Made by a program: the position numbers and the translations under genes. From Sipunculus nudus (Eukaryota > Annelida > Sipuncula > Golfingiida > Sipunculidae), in contig CM049306.1 of NCBI GenBank assembly GCA_026874595.1, positions 88,363,142-88,427,141 on the forward strand: a stretch of DNA of 64,000 nucleotides, given 5' to 3'. Position 1 is the first letter of the stretch; each line of letters opens with the position of its first letter. Shown here piece by piece: positions 47,916 through 58,607 of the stretch. The notes below the pieces were generated by a model. It made no database searches. It was not told the DNA's origin and saw nothing but the letters and a program-made list of their open reading frames with translations.

Positions 47916-48149
47916 GATTTTCTTTGAAATGACTGGTCTTTGTTGGACTTAGACACAGTGGGCGTGGACTGAGGTGTAGCAGTGGCTTTTGTTGAACTAT
48001 CAGGACTACTAGTACTGGGTGACTGCGCTTTAAACTTCTTTTGACCATACTGATTTACATTCTTGTTTGTGAATGACTGGTTTGATTTGCTAGTAAAGGA
48101 CATTTTGTGTGTTAATGAATAATCATCAGCTAATTGAGCAGCAATGTCA

Positions 48150-48991
48150 AGTGTTTCAGGACTTTTCTCATCAAGAAAAGTTTAAACATCTGCGTCAATG
48201 CAGCGCTTAAATTCTTCAAGCAAAATCGACTGGCGCAAATTGTCACAATCTTTCATTACATTTTTAGAACTACACCAGCGATCAAACAACTGCTCTTTTG
48301 TCCTAGCAAATTCGACGTAGGTCTGTTCTTTGCGCTTTTCCCAATTCCTGAATTTCTGGCGGTAAGCCTCTGGAACTAACTCATAAACTTTTAGGATTAA
48401 CCCTTTTACCAGGTCATAGTCAGCAGCTTCTACTGAAAACTCTGATAAATTTCTCTGGCCTTGCCAATTAATGCACTTTGTAACAGCAAAGTCCAATTTT
48501 TTTAGGCCATTTTAAATTTTCAGCTTCCTTCTCAAAGTGTAAGAAATATTGATCAACCTCTTTTTCTGGGTGGGACAAGTCTTATGTGCCTAGTAACATC
48601 AAAACTGTGAGTTGGGCAGCACTTAGACTATGTTCTAGTTTAAGTCTTTCAAACTTGTTTAAACTCAATTTCCTTTTCTTTTTCTAGTCTTTCTCTATCT
48701 AACCGTTCTTCCCTCTCTTTTAATGCTAGCTCATGTTGCATTTCCAACTTTTTAAATTCTAATTGCATATCAAGGATGTCATTTTTTTATGTTTCAACTT
48801 CACTCTCTTCAATTAAACCTTTGCTAACTAGATCTTGCATGATTTTAGCAATGATATCAGGCTTTCTCAAAGCTTTTTTTCACACTTAGCCCTAAGTGTT
48901 GTCCCAAACGCAACAACTGTTCCTTTGTCAACTGTTCAAGTTGATCAGGATGGGGATCCTCAACAAATGTCTCAGGTTTGATATCTGCCAT
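48150..48991 (-). pseudogene. Gag with coiled-coil N-terminus and SCAN-like core
   Basis: The start is taken as the ATG at 48991-48989, the first after the primer site. About 30 codons later a frameshift occurs, followed by a Glu/Arg/Lys-rich coiled-coil stretch (about 48790-48670) with stops. From about 48560 an FLHFEKEAENLKWP segment leads into a 104-codon frame (48496-48182). That frame has a YELVPEAYRQKFRN block and a 'TYVEFARTKEQLFDRW' block. These are hallmarks of the gag domain related to the vertebrate SCAN domain, which has been traced to Gmr1-like gypsy gags. It would form capsid. Broken by several indels. Confidence 0.8.
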
Positions 48992-49136
48992 GTCAAGATG
49001 TTAGAACAATAACGAAAAAATCACTGAGATAAATCCTGTAAACAATGTATTGTAAACAATATGTAATCTTGTAAACAAAGTATGATAAAACAACGTATCC
49101 AGGTCAAGGCCTAATAAATTTTCAAAACTATTAAGC

Positions 49137-49154
49137 ATCCCGGACGAGCCCCCA
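49137..49154 (-). other. Primer-binding site, tRNA-Pro type
   Basis: The coding strand reads TGGGGGCTCGTCCGGGAT, six bases after the end of the 5' LTR. It matches the 18-nt tRNA-Pro primer site known from murine leukaemia virus. This sets the minus-strand orientation of the element and supports the 5' LTR boundary at 49161. Confidence 0.9.
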
Positions 49155-49160
49155 ATTTTA

Positions 49161-49671
49161 TGTTACGGAACCTAATATAAACAGATCACGTATGCGTGAT
49201 GAACACAAATGTTGTAATGGAGATAAAAAATTAGATTTTGTAACACTAGGCAGCGTGAAATGTCTAGGGGAATTAATAAAGAAGTCAGTGATTTTTTGTA
49301 TACAAATAACTATAATTTATTCTTAAAAAACACTAACATTACAATACACTAAATCAATACAATTAAGAGTATAACAGCGGTATAATAACAAATCAATCCA
49401 ATCACACAGTAAAACAGGGGCGTCAATATAGGGGGGATGGGGGTTATATATACCCCCCACTTTTTGGCAAGGGGGGATGGTCAGTGTAATCATCCCCCCC
49501 CCCTACTTTTCAGAGAAAGATATTATAATATTGCAAATGGAATATATATATATAATTATAATTAAAGACTTTGGATCCATTTACTAAAAAATGTTATATC
49601 TAAACCTTACTTAGAATTCACAAAATAACTTATTTTCTAAAACATTTTAATTATTTGAAATATGATTAAGT

Positions 49672-49729
<58 letters not shown>

Positions 49730-50375
49730 TTATACAAAGCCATCCCCCACCCTGGAAGAAAAATTGACGCCACTGCAGTAAAATAAACAATGTGTTCAGT
49801 AGGTGGATACCATCACCGTCACAACGATACGTTCTTTAAAATGTCTATGCGGATGAAAAGTCCACACCAATCCTCTTGGAGAATAAAGGTCCAATGTAAA
49901 GCTCTTGTTACAATCCAGAAAGTAAACTTGAGGCAGGCAGCATTAAATTGTATAGAGTTAGTAATAGCGAAATCCCTGAAATTACTGGATAATCTGACAG
50001 GTCCAAGAAACTGACATAAACACGTCTGTGTATGCTGGAATCTTCTCTCTCTCTCTCTCTTCCCTTGCTTTAAAACACAGCCCCCGATTTATAACTTCTT
50101 GCCCCAAGCCGAGAATTTTTCACTTCTCGAACAGTCTAAGGATCTTAACATAATACAGAGTAAACACGCGTTCCAGGAATCATCTAGAAGAACATCGCTG
50201 TACCTCCACCTACCAGGGTCCACACGTGACTCAGCCAGGCGAGAAAGCCCCAAGCTAGCATGACAACGAGAGTTCAACTAGTACGGATTAAACATAGAAT
50301 GCAATACGCGGCCAGACACGGGCGCCACAACACGAGTCACGCCCGTGTCACACAATAAAAAGAGCACCTGTAACA
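49161..50375 (-). repeat. 5' LTR (1215 bp, enlarged by a MITE)
   Basis: Begins tgttacggaacctaatat exactly as the 3' LTR and ends cctgtaaca. Without the 361-bp MITE and its duplicated 8 bp it is about 846 bp, versus 732 in the partner. The extra length includes a ~60-bp segment near 50200 and a short one near 49245. Confidence 0.9.
49415..49775. mobile_element. hAT-type MITE inserted in the 5' LTR
   Basis: The left end is CAGGGGCGTCAAT and the right end ATTGACGCCACTG, so the 13-bp inverted ends have one mismatch. It is flanked by CAGTAAAA on both sides (49407-49414; 49776-49783), a perfect 8-bp target duplication. The other LTR has a single CAGTAAAA at the matching place. The CAG.GGCG terminus and 8-bp duplication are typical of hAT elements. 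The interior holds G/C-rich inverted blocks and a (TA)n tract (49674-49729). No ORF. Confidence 0.93.
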
Positions 50376-50545
50376 AGTGATACACGGCTGTGGGATACAG
50401 ACTTACATTGAGTCTGCAAAGTACTCGCACAGGTTTAGGGCCGACCGTGATAAGCTCATCGCTCCTCGGCTGAGATTGGAACTCACGACCTCCCGGCTAT
50501 GAGACCTGTACTCAACCCCTGAGCCACAGAAGCTGGTTGAGTACC
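50376..50545 (-). mobile_element. SINE head and proximal body, left of the LTR insertion on its own strand
   Basis: Starting at about 50535 on the minus strand, 'gtggctcaggggttgagtac' gives an A box and 'cgtgagttccaatctcag' a B box, then 'ccacagccgtgtatcact' meets the LTR. AGTG (50376-50379) is the second copy of the target duplication. Removing the LTR element restores 'gtttgtgagtgatacacgg', matching 'gtttgtgagtgatacatga' at about 34283. Confidence 0.8.
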
Positions 50546-51590
50546 CAAACAGTGGCTATGACGACCGAAACAAGGCCAAGTTCCAGGTACTGAACTATTC
50601 ATCGTCACTGGCTTTCCTAGCAGTAACACTCTTCTATTGTCGTGACAGCCAAGATGGGCTGGTCATTTAGGTCAACTACCGGCTGTCAAAACGTCTCATC
50701 CAGACGGATACCACATAAAGGACAGACTATCATGGACTTAAGACGAAGGTTTCCATGATTTAGTGATGAAACGAGCAACAGAGTAATCGACTGGTTTTAT
50801 CTAACCCAGACCCTAGTGCTAGGTATCATGGCGACACATTAAAATTATGACAAGAAACTTAAAAAACGGGAATTCCCTGCAATTTCTAGTGTTTACCATA
50901 AAAATATACCAACATAATAAGAAGACTTAAGGGTTTTACATTGAAAGTGCTGAGACATATAAATGGATGCTGAGGTTTTTAAATGTGGAAGCACGTGTTA
51001 TATATATTTGTCAGAAAAGATTATATTTAAAAGTATAATTAACTAGAAATGTTCATTCCAATTAATACATGTCTCCGCCATTGGTGCACATGTTTAAAAA
51101 ATGAGTGCGAACACACTGAACACACTCCGAGGTACTGGATGCTCGAGCATGACCTTAACAGGTGACTGGGTCACACTGATGAGCCGGGAGCATTCTATAA
51201 ATATTTTTTGGCCCATATACATAGGTTCAAAAGTGACCGTACATTTGTGAATATTCCTTGATGACTCTCCAGAGTCTGCAGCAGATGCTGGATGAACATC
51301 AACATCGATTCATCCTTGGCCCATTCCCGAAATGCCCTGAAAAATTAACGAGATTCAGTTCATGAGTGCGTGAGTAATGATGTGAATTAACACACACACG
51401 CACTCACACACACAAGCACACGAACGGGAATGTAGACATACCCTCCTGGCAGAGGCAATTACTAAATGAGTAACAAAATAAATGTCCAAAAGTGAAGCAC
51501 CTATTCATGATTTCATGCTTGAGTACTCGGTTAGATTTTTCTGGACTCCTTTAACCCAACTAGAATCATTTAAAGGAACTGTTCAGAGCG
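50546..51590. other. No supported genes
   Basis: Nothing coding recognised. A short CA-rich stretch lies at 51392-51422. Confidence 0.45.
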
Positions 51591-51659
51591 TTCATGTTCA
51601 ATCTTGACAAGTGTGAGATAGTAGCCGAGGTCTGTCCCGGGTTTCAGTCCATCCATCTA

Positions 51660-51879
51660 TATACAAGCCAGTGGATCTCCAGTACCTGTGAACGTTACGT
51701 GACAGCCGCAGATGAACTCTCTAAGCAGGTCAGGGAATCCCGACCCCTGCGGACAACTGTTATTTTCTCTGGTCCATATATTACCCGCGAACCTTAAAGT
51801 TGCGGACAGAGCGGCTCAATCATCGCCGCGCCTACGAAGCAATTCCACTTCCTCAAACTCCGGACCATTTGTGGTCGCC
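51660..51879 (+). promoter_or_regulatory. Possible promoter / 5' UTR of a host gene
   Basis: A locally GC-richer segment upstream of the Kozak-like ATG at 51880. It holds a CRE/E-box-like 'gttacgtgac' (about 51694-51703), an AT-rich 'tccatatatta' (about 51772-51782) and an ETS-like 'cacttcct' (about 51846-51853). All are weak individual motifs; the case rests on their position ahead of the exon candidate. Confidence 0.25.
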
Positions 51880-51910
51880 ATGGCAAAGACGGATGAATAT
51901 AAACCTAGTT
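51880..51910 (+). CDS. Candidate first coding exon of a host gene
   Basis: 'gtcgccATGG' is a near-ideal Kozak context. Ten codons (MAKTDEYKPS) and one further base follow, then a consensus splice donor GTAAGT (51911-51916). Reading on gives only two more codons before a stop, so the ORF ends right after the donor, as expected for an exon entering an intron. The protein cannot be identified from ten residues. The following exon is not found; (T)30-(G)14 and AT-rich DNA follow. Chance remains possible. Confidence 0.35.
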
Positions 51911-51916
51911 GTAAGT

Positions 51917-52545
51917 AAAAGCGAAGAATAACCGAAATGTTTGATTTGTTTTTAATGGAGAGAAATTTGACATTATTTTGAAGGATAGGTCCTCGGCTTG
52001 TCGGTGGTTCTGCTTATTAAAGGACAAAGAAGGTGAGCGGCTACCATAAGAATGGCGAGAAATAATTGTTAGAATTTCCGGATTTCAGGTTTGACAACAC
52101 TGTGTTAGGAAAAAAATCATAGCCTGTTGTTAAGATGGAAACGTAATGAGGAGGTGCCGCGGGGGCCATGGCACTCCCCCCCCCCACCCCTATCCGATTT
52201 TCATGTAATACATGTAAGGTTGTAAGCTTCGAGACACCAAATACCTGCTAAGAAAATTATAGTATGAAATAATTTTTAAAACATGAAATGTCAGTAATGT
52301 TATCACCAAGTGTCATTACTGTACACTTATATCTGCAGGTAACAATTTATACATAGAAGGATATCTATATCTTAGGGACGTTATTTCTCGAATTTTCATC
52401 TGATAACTAAGAAACTGAAGATAATGAATCATGAAGATTTCAACAATTAGCCTACCCATGATTAACTTTCGATTTTATTGATAAAACACACCTGGTCACA
52501 TCTGTAAAAAATCAAGTGACGTTACAATTCTCTTGAGTAAACCTT

Positions 52546-52579
<34 letters not shown>

Positions 52580-53520
52580 GGGGGGGGGGGGGTGCTTATT
52601 TATTATAAATGTTGTTGTTGAATTTATTGAAAACATAATATGATGAAGGGAAAATCTTTGAAATTTCTGGTTTCACCTGCTGAGTTTAGAAGAAAGGGAC
52701 AAACAAGAGGATTTGAGAAAAAATATTTAATAGATATTCATTCATATTCGTGGCATGAATTGAGAAAAAGGAAGCGTGTCTTCTTATTGAAGTTGTCTCA
52801 GCATGTGACTGGTTTTAATTAGGATATTAATTAGGAGGGATAATTTTGTCTGTAACGAAGAAAGAAAAAGAAGTTTGCGATAATTATGAAAGGTTGCCTT
52901 GGGCTGATTAATTATCGCTTGATGGTATTAATATTATCAGAATATTACATAAATTTATTATGCGGGTATATATGCTTCCGTGAAGTATTGATCATAAATC
53001 ACTGAACGTTTCAGAAATTCCTTCATAATTAAAGCATCTCATAAAAGCTTTATGACATTATCGTTTGAAAAACACCTGCTCGACCCGCTGCGACCAACTA
53101 AACGGACTGTTTGACGCCGGCTCCCCTCCCGCCCACCAACATGGTCACGCAATAAATGTGTTATATCACGTATTGGGTGCCACTTCTCACGGCAGCCCTG
53201 TCCAATATCCAAAATGTGCTGCATCCATCCGCCACGTTTATTTTCCCATATTTTCTCAGCACGAAGAATGGTTTAATTAGGACGACACCCCGTCCGTTGA
53301 TCAGCTTTATAATCTTAAGTTATCGACACCAACTCGCGAAAGCCGGTTAATTTAATGTTGTCATTTTTTTTTATTTTGCACCACAGTTTTCAATACACTC
53401 TCCGCGCATTCACCACCCACATTGACAGGTTATATCATTCTCCACACAGTGTGTTTTCTAAGTTATGTCAAGGATAAATCTCTGTCCCCACATAAACGTA
53501 CTCAACCCTTTTATGACGTG
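51917..53520. other. AT-rich interval, intron-like if the exon at 51880 is real
   Basis: Contains 30 T (52548-52577), one A and 14 G (52579-52592). The short ORFs at 52640-52822 and 53065-53350 have no recognisable motifs. Confidence 0.4.
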
Positions 53521-53529
53521 GTTGATTAA

Positions 53530-54013
53530 GGATAAAAAGAAAAAAAATATCTCGAGATATCGAGATAAAAAATAAAAAGATAAGGCCAAAATAAAAAAAA
53601 GGTATGGTTCTCAGGCACTTTTTTTCAGAAATCAATGCGGGCGGGGGGTTTTTTTATTGTAATTTTTTTCTATGTTTCGATAAAATTTTCAAATTACAAG
53701 GGAAAAACATCATATTCACAGTTTTAATTTGCTAAACATGTATATGCACTACATAACAAAGGAAATTGTATGACTTTATCTTCTTGAAAGAAATGTCCGA
53801 GCTGCTGCAGCTCAAAATTGGTAAGTTTCTATTGAAAATCAAAATAAAAATTTTTGATGCGGGGGTTTAAAATTGATGCGGGCGGTGCCTGAGAACCATA
53901 CCTTTTATTTTTTTGGCCTAACATTTCACAAAAAAATTATGACACAGGAAAAAATTGTCGAATTCTTCAGATATTCTCGAGATATTATCTCGAGATAATT
54001 TTTTTCTTTGTCC
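53530..54013. mobile_element. MITE with 'ctcgagat' palindromic inverted ends, host of a nested MITE
   Basis: The left end 'ggataaaaagaaaaaaaata' then 'tctcgagatatcgagat' matches the complement of the right end (53960-54013: 'tctcgagatattatctcgag', then 'ataatttttttctttgtcc'). Both ends also contain internal palindromes (atctcgagat). The second MITE sits between them. A similar 'tctcgag..tttcgaaat' motif occurs at 40470. Confidence 0.6.
53584..53918 (+). mobile_element. Solo MITE of the 'ggtatggttctcaggcac' family with TAA target duplication
   Basis: It opens GGCCAAAAT, then 'ggtatggttctcaggcac'. It closes 'gtgcctgagaaccatacc', then 'ttttggcc'. Inverted ends exceed 30 bp. TAA flanks both sides (53581-53583; 53919-53921), as for PIF/Harbinger elements. 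Same family as the four copies at 13.6-14.8 kb. No ORF. Confidence 0.85.
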
Positions 54014-56220
54014 TATATCAGCCACCGTACTTTACGCTAAAATGAAGATACACGTAATTTTGCTACCCCAGTAAGTATTTTGAGTTAATTATAATAGTTC
54101 TATTTCAAGATTTTTGTTAAATCTTTTGTACCAAAATATTGATACAGTAGTGAACTGATTATACTTTATTTCACTGGACTTTCGTAGGTCCTCCAGTTCC
54201 TGCTTGCAAAACCATTGATTATAATTTATTTTATTTTTTTTTGTCTTTCTATTATCTTTTATTTATTTGCGCTATACTTCCAATATATTTGATTTAGAAA
54301 TTATGTCGGCACAAGGATAACTGTATCATCATTATCACTCAGTTGATAATAAATAATCTCCGATATGGCTGATTGAAAAATATTGGGGATCAGAGTACAG
54401 GGAAACGTTCATAGCGTTCGCTAGGAATTTGCAAACATCTGGTTAACGTTGGTGTTGAAAATTTAAAACTAAATTTAGTAAAAGGGGGAAATACAGGGCA
54501 TGCACCCACAGCATAATATAATTGAGGTATTTACCGTTTAACATATCATATATTTTTAAACCTTTAGACGTTCTCCGTTATGAATTATCGAAGTGACGGG
54601 ATTGTCAAAATAAATAGAAAATTATGTACGTGTCTATCGGCTTGCATATAACGTGATACAACCGTTTCCAGAATTGTTGAAGATGTATAAATGCATGCAA
54701 TGTGGACATGGGATTGCAAAATTATGCAATGCAATCAGCCTGCTGGAAATTGGCGAAATGACCACCATAGCATGCCGACATGCATTATATATGAAAGCTC
54801 GAGGGTTTACATGTTATTACGAATTCTGTCAATAAAAGTTGCTCAGAAACTGGGCATAAATTCAGGGCGAACAAGCTTAAATCCAACGCAGAAAACTCCA
54901 CCCTGCTTCGAGGTCAGCCCTTGACCTAAAAGGCTGTCTCTCTTCTCACAAGTTGTCTTGAAACAGTAGAATCGAAGATAACTTGGCCTATTCCCATATC
55001 CGACCTCTATTGACTAAAGATAATCCCTTGAACATTTGATACAAAAATAATCCAGAAAAACGCCGATATAAGTAAACCCGATACAGACTGTTCGTGTTTC
55101 ATAATATATGTTTATAACATGTGGGGAGAACCAGAATTTGGGAAGTGTGTTTTTTTACCTTTCAATTTCCGCACACATGATACCAAACACTTATAGATTA
55201 GATGATTTAAGTAGTACCACATGTTTAAGTCCATTTCACCACCATTTTAGTCCAATTTTTTTAGATGATTTACTTTAAAGTTTATTTTTTAATATTTTCC
55301 AAGTAAACAACATATGGAAGTTACAACCTAATATGGCAGTTAAGAATTTTACAATAAATCCCCTGTGCATGTTTCACAACATTGTAGTCTCTTTATCATA
55401 ATCTCGCAGATTTTGTGTGTCCCTCCATAAGTAGCAATCTTTGTTTTAGCTGGTTATATTTCTTAGAGTGTTAACATGAGATCATCCAATCAGCAGCTGT
55501 CAGTTGAGGCTGTTTATGCATGTGACCAATGACGTTGACCGCCATAAGTGGGTCTGATATGTTGTAAAATGTAGACTGATTTCTCATATTTTCAGAAAAT
55601 TCTGTTACTCAAATAAGGAATAAGGTAGGGACTTGGTTACCTTGTTGAAAATTAGGTTTTGTAATCCTCTCCTCTACATTATAATTGTTTCCCTTGAAAT
55701 GTAACAAATATAAATTTTCATAGCAAAAAACAGGTGGACACGAGGGGATGAAACGGACTATAGTACCGTGTTTACTAACTACATGTACTTGTAGATAAGT
55801 AAACTTATACGTCGTCAAACAGGGGTTATAAGGACTTTGATTTAAAAAATTATCTACAGCTGATTAATATATACAAAGGATAAGCTTAAAATCAAATGGA
55901 TTCTACAGAAAAGGTATATAAGTCAATAGCTTTGAAATTTTGGCTGTGCCATTGGCATGTATATCATTACAATAGATATGTCCCAAAGGTGTTCCAGAAC
56001 GAGTCGACCTGAAGGTCAAGAGCGTATCATACCGGAAGGTCACTAAAAGGACGCGGGTGTTTTGCATTTGAAATAATCCGCTTAAAGTGGGCGATACCGG
56101 TGTCATAATAATGCAAGAATAGCCTATTGTGTGATTGTCATGGCTAATGCTCACATTGTTATTATAAGCACAACCACTGGTTGGTCGTCGCAGCCTTGAG
56201 ACGGAGCAAACACTCACCCA
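54014..56220. other. No supported genes
   Basis: AT-rich. Short ORFs have no recognised domains, and no repeat structure is evident. Confidence 0.45.
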
Positions 56221-56482
56221 CAGGGGCGGATCAAGGATTTGAAGAAGTGGTTTGCAGTGGATGCCGAATATTTGGCAAAGGCAAAAAGCGAACGCGCGTT
56301 AAAATTCACATAAAACAAAAATTTGAATAAAAAAAAAGGAATATATTTTTATATTTTTAAAATAAGAAATTAACATATATATATATATTTACATACATGT
56401 AAATATATTATGTCTTGTTACCTTTATATTTTGTTTAAAAAACACACCCAAGATTCATATGTAGTACTTACGTTAACCGGAA

Positions 56483-56483
<1 letters not shown>

Positions 56484-56537
<54 letters not shown>
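56484..56537. repeat. (TA)n tract left of the palindrome
   Basis: About 54 bp of TA, separated from the palindrome by about 70 bp of unique sequence. Confidence 0.95.
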
Positions 56538-56541
<4 letters not shown>

Positions 56542-56608
56542 TGTTCTTTCTAGGCTGTTGGCAATGCACTGAAGGCAAAGTGCTCTATGGTATAACCAGA
56601 GCGTATCA

Positions 56609-56770
56609 ATATATATCATGTATAAGGAATCAAACGATTGTAAGCATCGTGTTTACTAATCAGTTTCGTACCGTTGTACGGCACTCATCAGAACGTTCTG
56701 ATGAGTGCCGTACAACGGTACGAAACTGATTAGTAAACACGATGCTTACAATCGTTTGATTCCTTATACA

Positions 56771-56780
<10 letters not shown>
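56609..56780. repeat. Perfect 172-bp palindrome with no spacer
   Basis: The centre lies between 56694 and 56695 (aac|gtt). I checked the 86-bp arms against each other and found no mismatch. The right arm runs directly into (TA)n (56773-56825). As a hairpin it would be very stable. It could be a real head-to-head duplication or a fold-back artefact of sequencing or assembly. Confidence 0.95.
56694..56740 (+). ncRNA. Hammerhead-like motif in each palindrome arm (plus-strand copy given)
   Basis: CTGATGA (56698-56704); stem II GTGCCG (56705-56710) with CGGTAC (56716-56721) around loop TACAA; GAAA (56722-56725); stem III ACT/AGT around GATT; cleavage triplet GTA (56733-56735). Stem I is only three pairs (GTT with AAC) because the palindrome centre replaces its 5' side. 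A mirror copy lies on the minus strand (about 56649-56695). Short stem III and a nearby (TA)n resemble the Penelope-associated ribozyme at 4274. Activity is doubtful in this broken form. Confidence 0.5.
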
Positions 56781-56830
<50 letters not shown>

Positions 56831-57054
56831 TAATATAACCAAGTATAAACCTAAAATAAATATGTTCAAGCAGAACGGCAGAAAGGTAACAAAAGTCTCT
56901 CATTCTAATTGTTGATATATATTTTATTTCCAGTATATGAATCTTACTCTCTGAATAGCAGGAGGATAACACTAATGATTTATAATACAAATCTGGATTA
57001 CGGGATCGAGGCTTGGTCCCCTTGCCCGACGGCCTCCGTCCGGATACGCCCCTG

Positions 57055-58600
57055 ATCCAGTTAATGGCGAGATGTACCTATACGCATTAAATGACATATC
57101 GATGACCAGGTTAATCCCAGCATCTGTGCGCCCTCACGCCGTCACATTGAGAGACATGTAGTACCTTGCGGGTACAAGAACGAGGTTTTGTTAAGGTTTA
57201 ACAGCCCAGTAAGATGTAACGATTTCTGTCCAGGGCAACGAGAGGTCGGCGACACCATGATTACATGTCACTGAATGTGACAGCCGGCGGCTACTGTAGT
57301 TTGATCTCAGTCTGTTGCTGGTAGCTATGGACGTTCCAGACCACAGGGCCTTGAAATAACCGTTCACATGCCAAGCTATAATGATAGGTATATTTAGAAC
57401 AGTTCTCGATTAAGATTTATGTATGGTTGGAATTTACAGTTCAACCTGGTAGCATATCTGATCATTAGTGATTATATCCGTCTGCTGATTTAAAGAATAC
57501 CGAAATAGACTAAATTAGAGGCTGTTCAGCTGTTTTATGCATCTCACTCATAAACTAGAAATTTGCTCAAAGAGCAAAGCTCATTTTCCCAAAATGGCAT
57601 TGTCAGAAATGTAATATTATTCCCTATAAAAAGGCCCCATGGTGTACGTTGATCTACTGACACCTTTCAGGGAAACGGCAGGTACACGTAGAGTGACGTC
57701 ATTGATTGTCCTCTGTGACGTCACGACTCGCACTACAAAGATGGCGATATCGTCAACTGCTACGTTCCTGCTAAACTAATTTGTTGCAAAACCCCATAAA
57801 CACTAGAGCTCATTCCGGGGTAATCGTTGAATTAACCACACCCAAAACTTAATCAGTTGTTCCTTGTATTTTAGCGAGATATCCTGAAAATTTTATCAAA
57901 ATCCGTTCATAATTTTTTTAGTAATATTGTTAACCAACGCCATCAAAAACAGATCCCTAGTCGCTTGGAGGAGGTGAAAACTATGACGGATCGGTTTAGG
58001 GAATTTCATATTGTTTTAAACGGGCTGTTAACTGACGTCTATTAAATAAAGATTATTCCTTGAACCTTTTGGTAAAAATAGGCCTGAAAACACCGATCCT
58101 TCCGCACATAGAATATTTGTTTTGTATATATCCGCATAATTTAACATGCGCGGAGTCCGAAAGAATAATCCAAATACATTCAGCAGGGACATCTGGTGGT
58201 AAGTCAGACGAACCACGGTATTTCAAATAGCGTTATGCAATTGGCAACCTTTCTACTATCGTACTTATAGATCCGTGTTTACTAACACCTTGTAGATATA
58301 CAGGCTCATACAACCTTTCTTAACATAAATCAGCTGCAATCAGTAATATGTACGCAGAGTGAGAAGGAAATCATATGAATTCTACATAAAAGGCAGATGA
58401 ATAGCTAGCTTTAATAAAGAATAGCTCAATAGTCAGCTGGTGGCATTGTTTATCGAATAAGAATGAAGCAAATTTATGCGCTCAATGACAACTTTTATTA
58501 ATCCTTCTTTATTTCGGGATTTATTTACACAAGTGCAGGAATAAATTATGAAATAACAGCGTGTATTGGGAATCCCTGAGCTTCTTTCGGGAATTTACCA
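57055..58600. other. No supported genes
   Basis: No coding motif or structured repeat recognised. Confidence 0.45.
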
Positions 58601-58607
58601 TTTGCAT

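Larger units (their letters stand above)
43236..50375 (-). mobile_element. Gmr1-like Ty3/gypsy LTR retrotransposon, degenerate, nested
   Basis: Minus-strand element bounded by LTRs beginning TGTTAC and ending GTAACA (plus-strand reading) and flanked by AGTG on both sides. The order along its coding strand is 5' LTR, tRNA-Pro-type primer site, gag, zinc knuckle, protease, integrase, reverse transcriptase, RNase H, polypurine tract, 3' LTR. RT, integrase GPY module and gag are gypsy-type, but integrase lies before RT. That copia-like order is described for Gmr1-type gypsy elements, first reported from Atlantic cod and deuterostomes. Every gene has stops or frameshifts and the two LTRs differ by indels, so the copy is old and dead. 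Confidence 0.9.
56221..57054. mobile_element. hAT-like MITE containing a long palindrome
   Basis: The left end is CAGGGGCGGATC and the right end GGATACGCCCCTG, giving inverted ends with CAGGGGCG shared exactly. I could not find a matching 8-bp flanking duplication (ctcaccca versus atccagtt), so the boundaries are less certain than at 49415. The interior contains two (TA)n tracts and the palindrome at 56609-56780. Confidence 0.6.
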
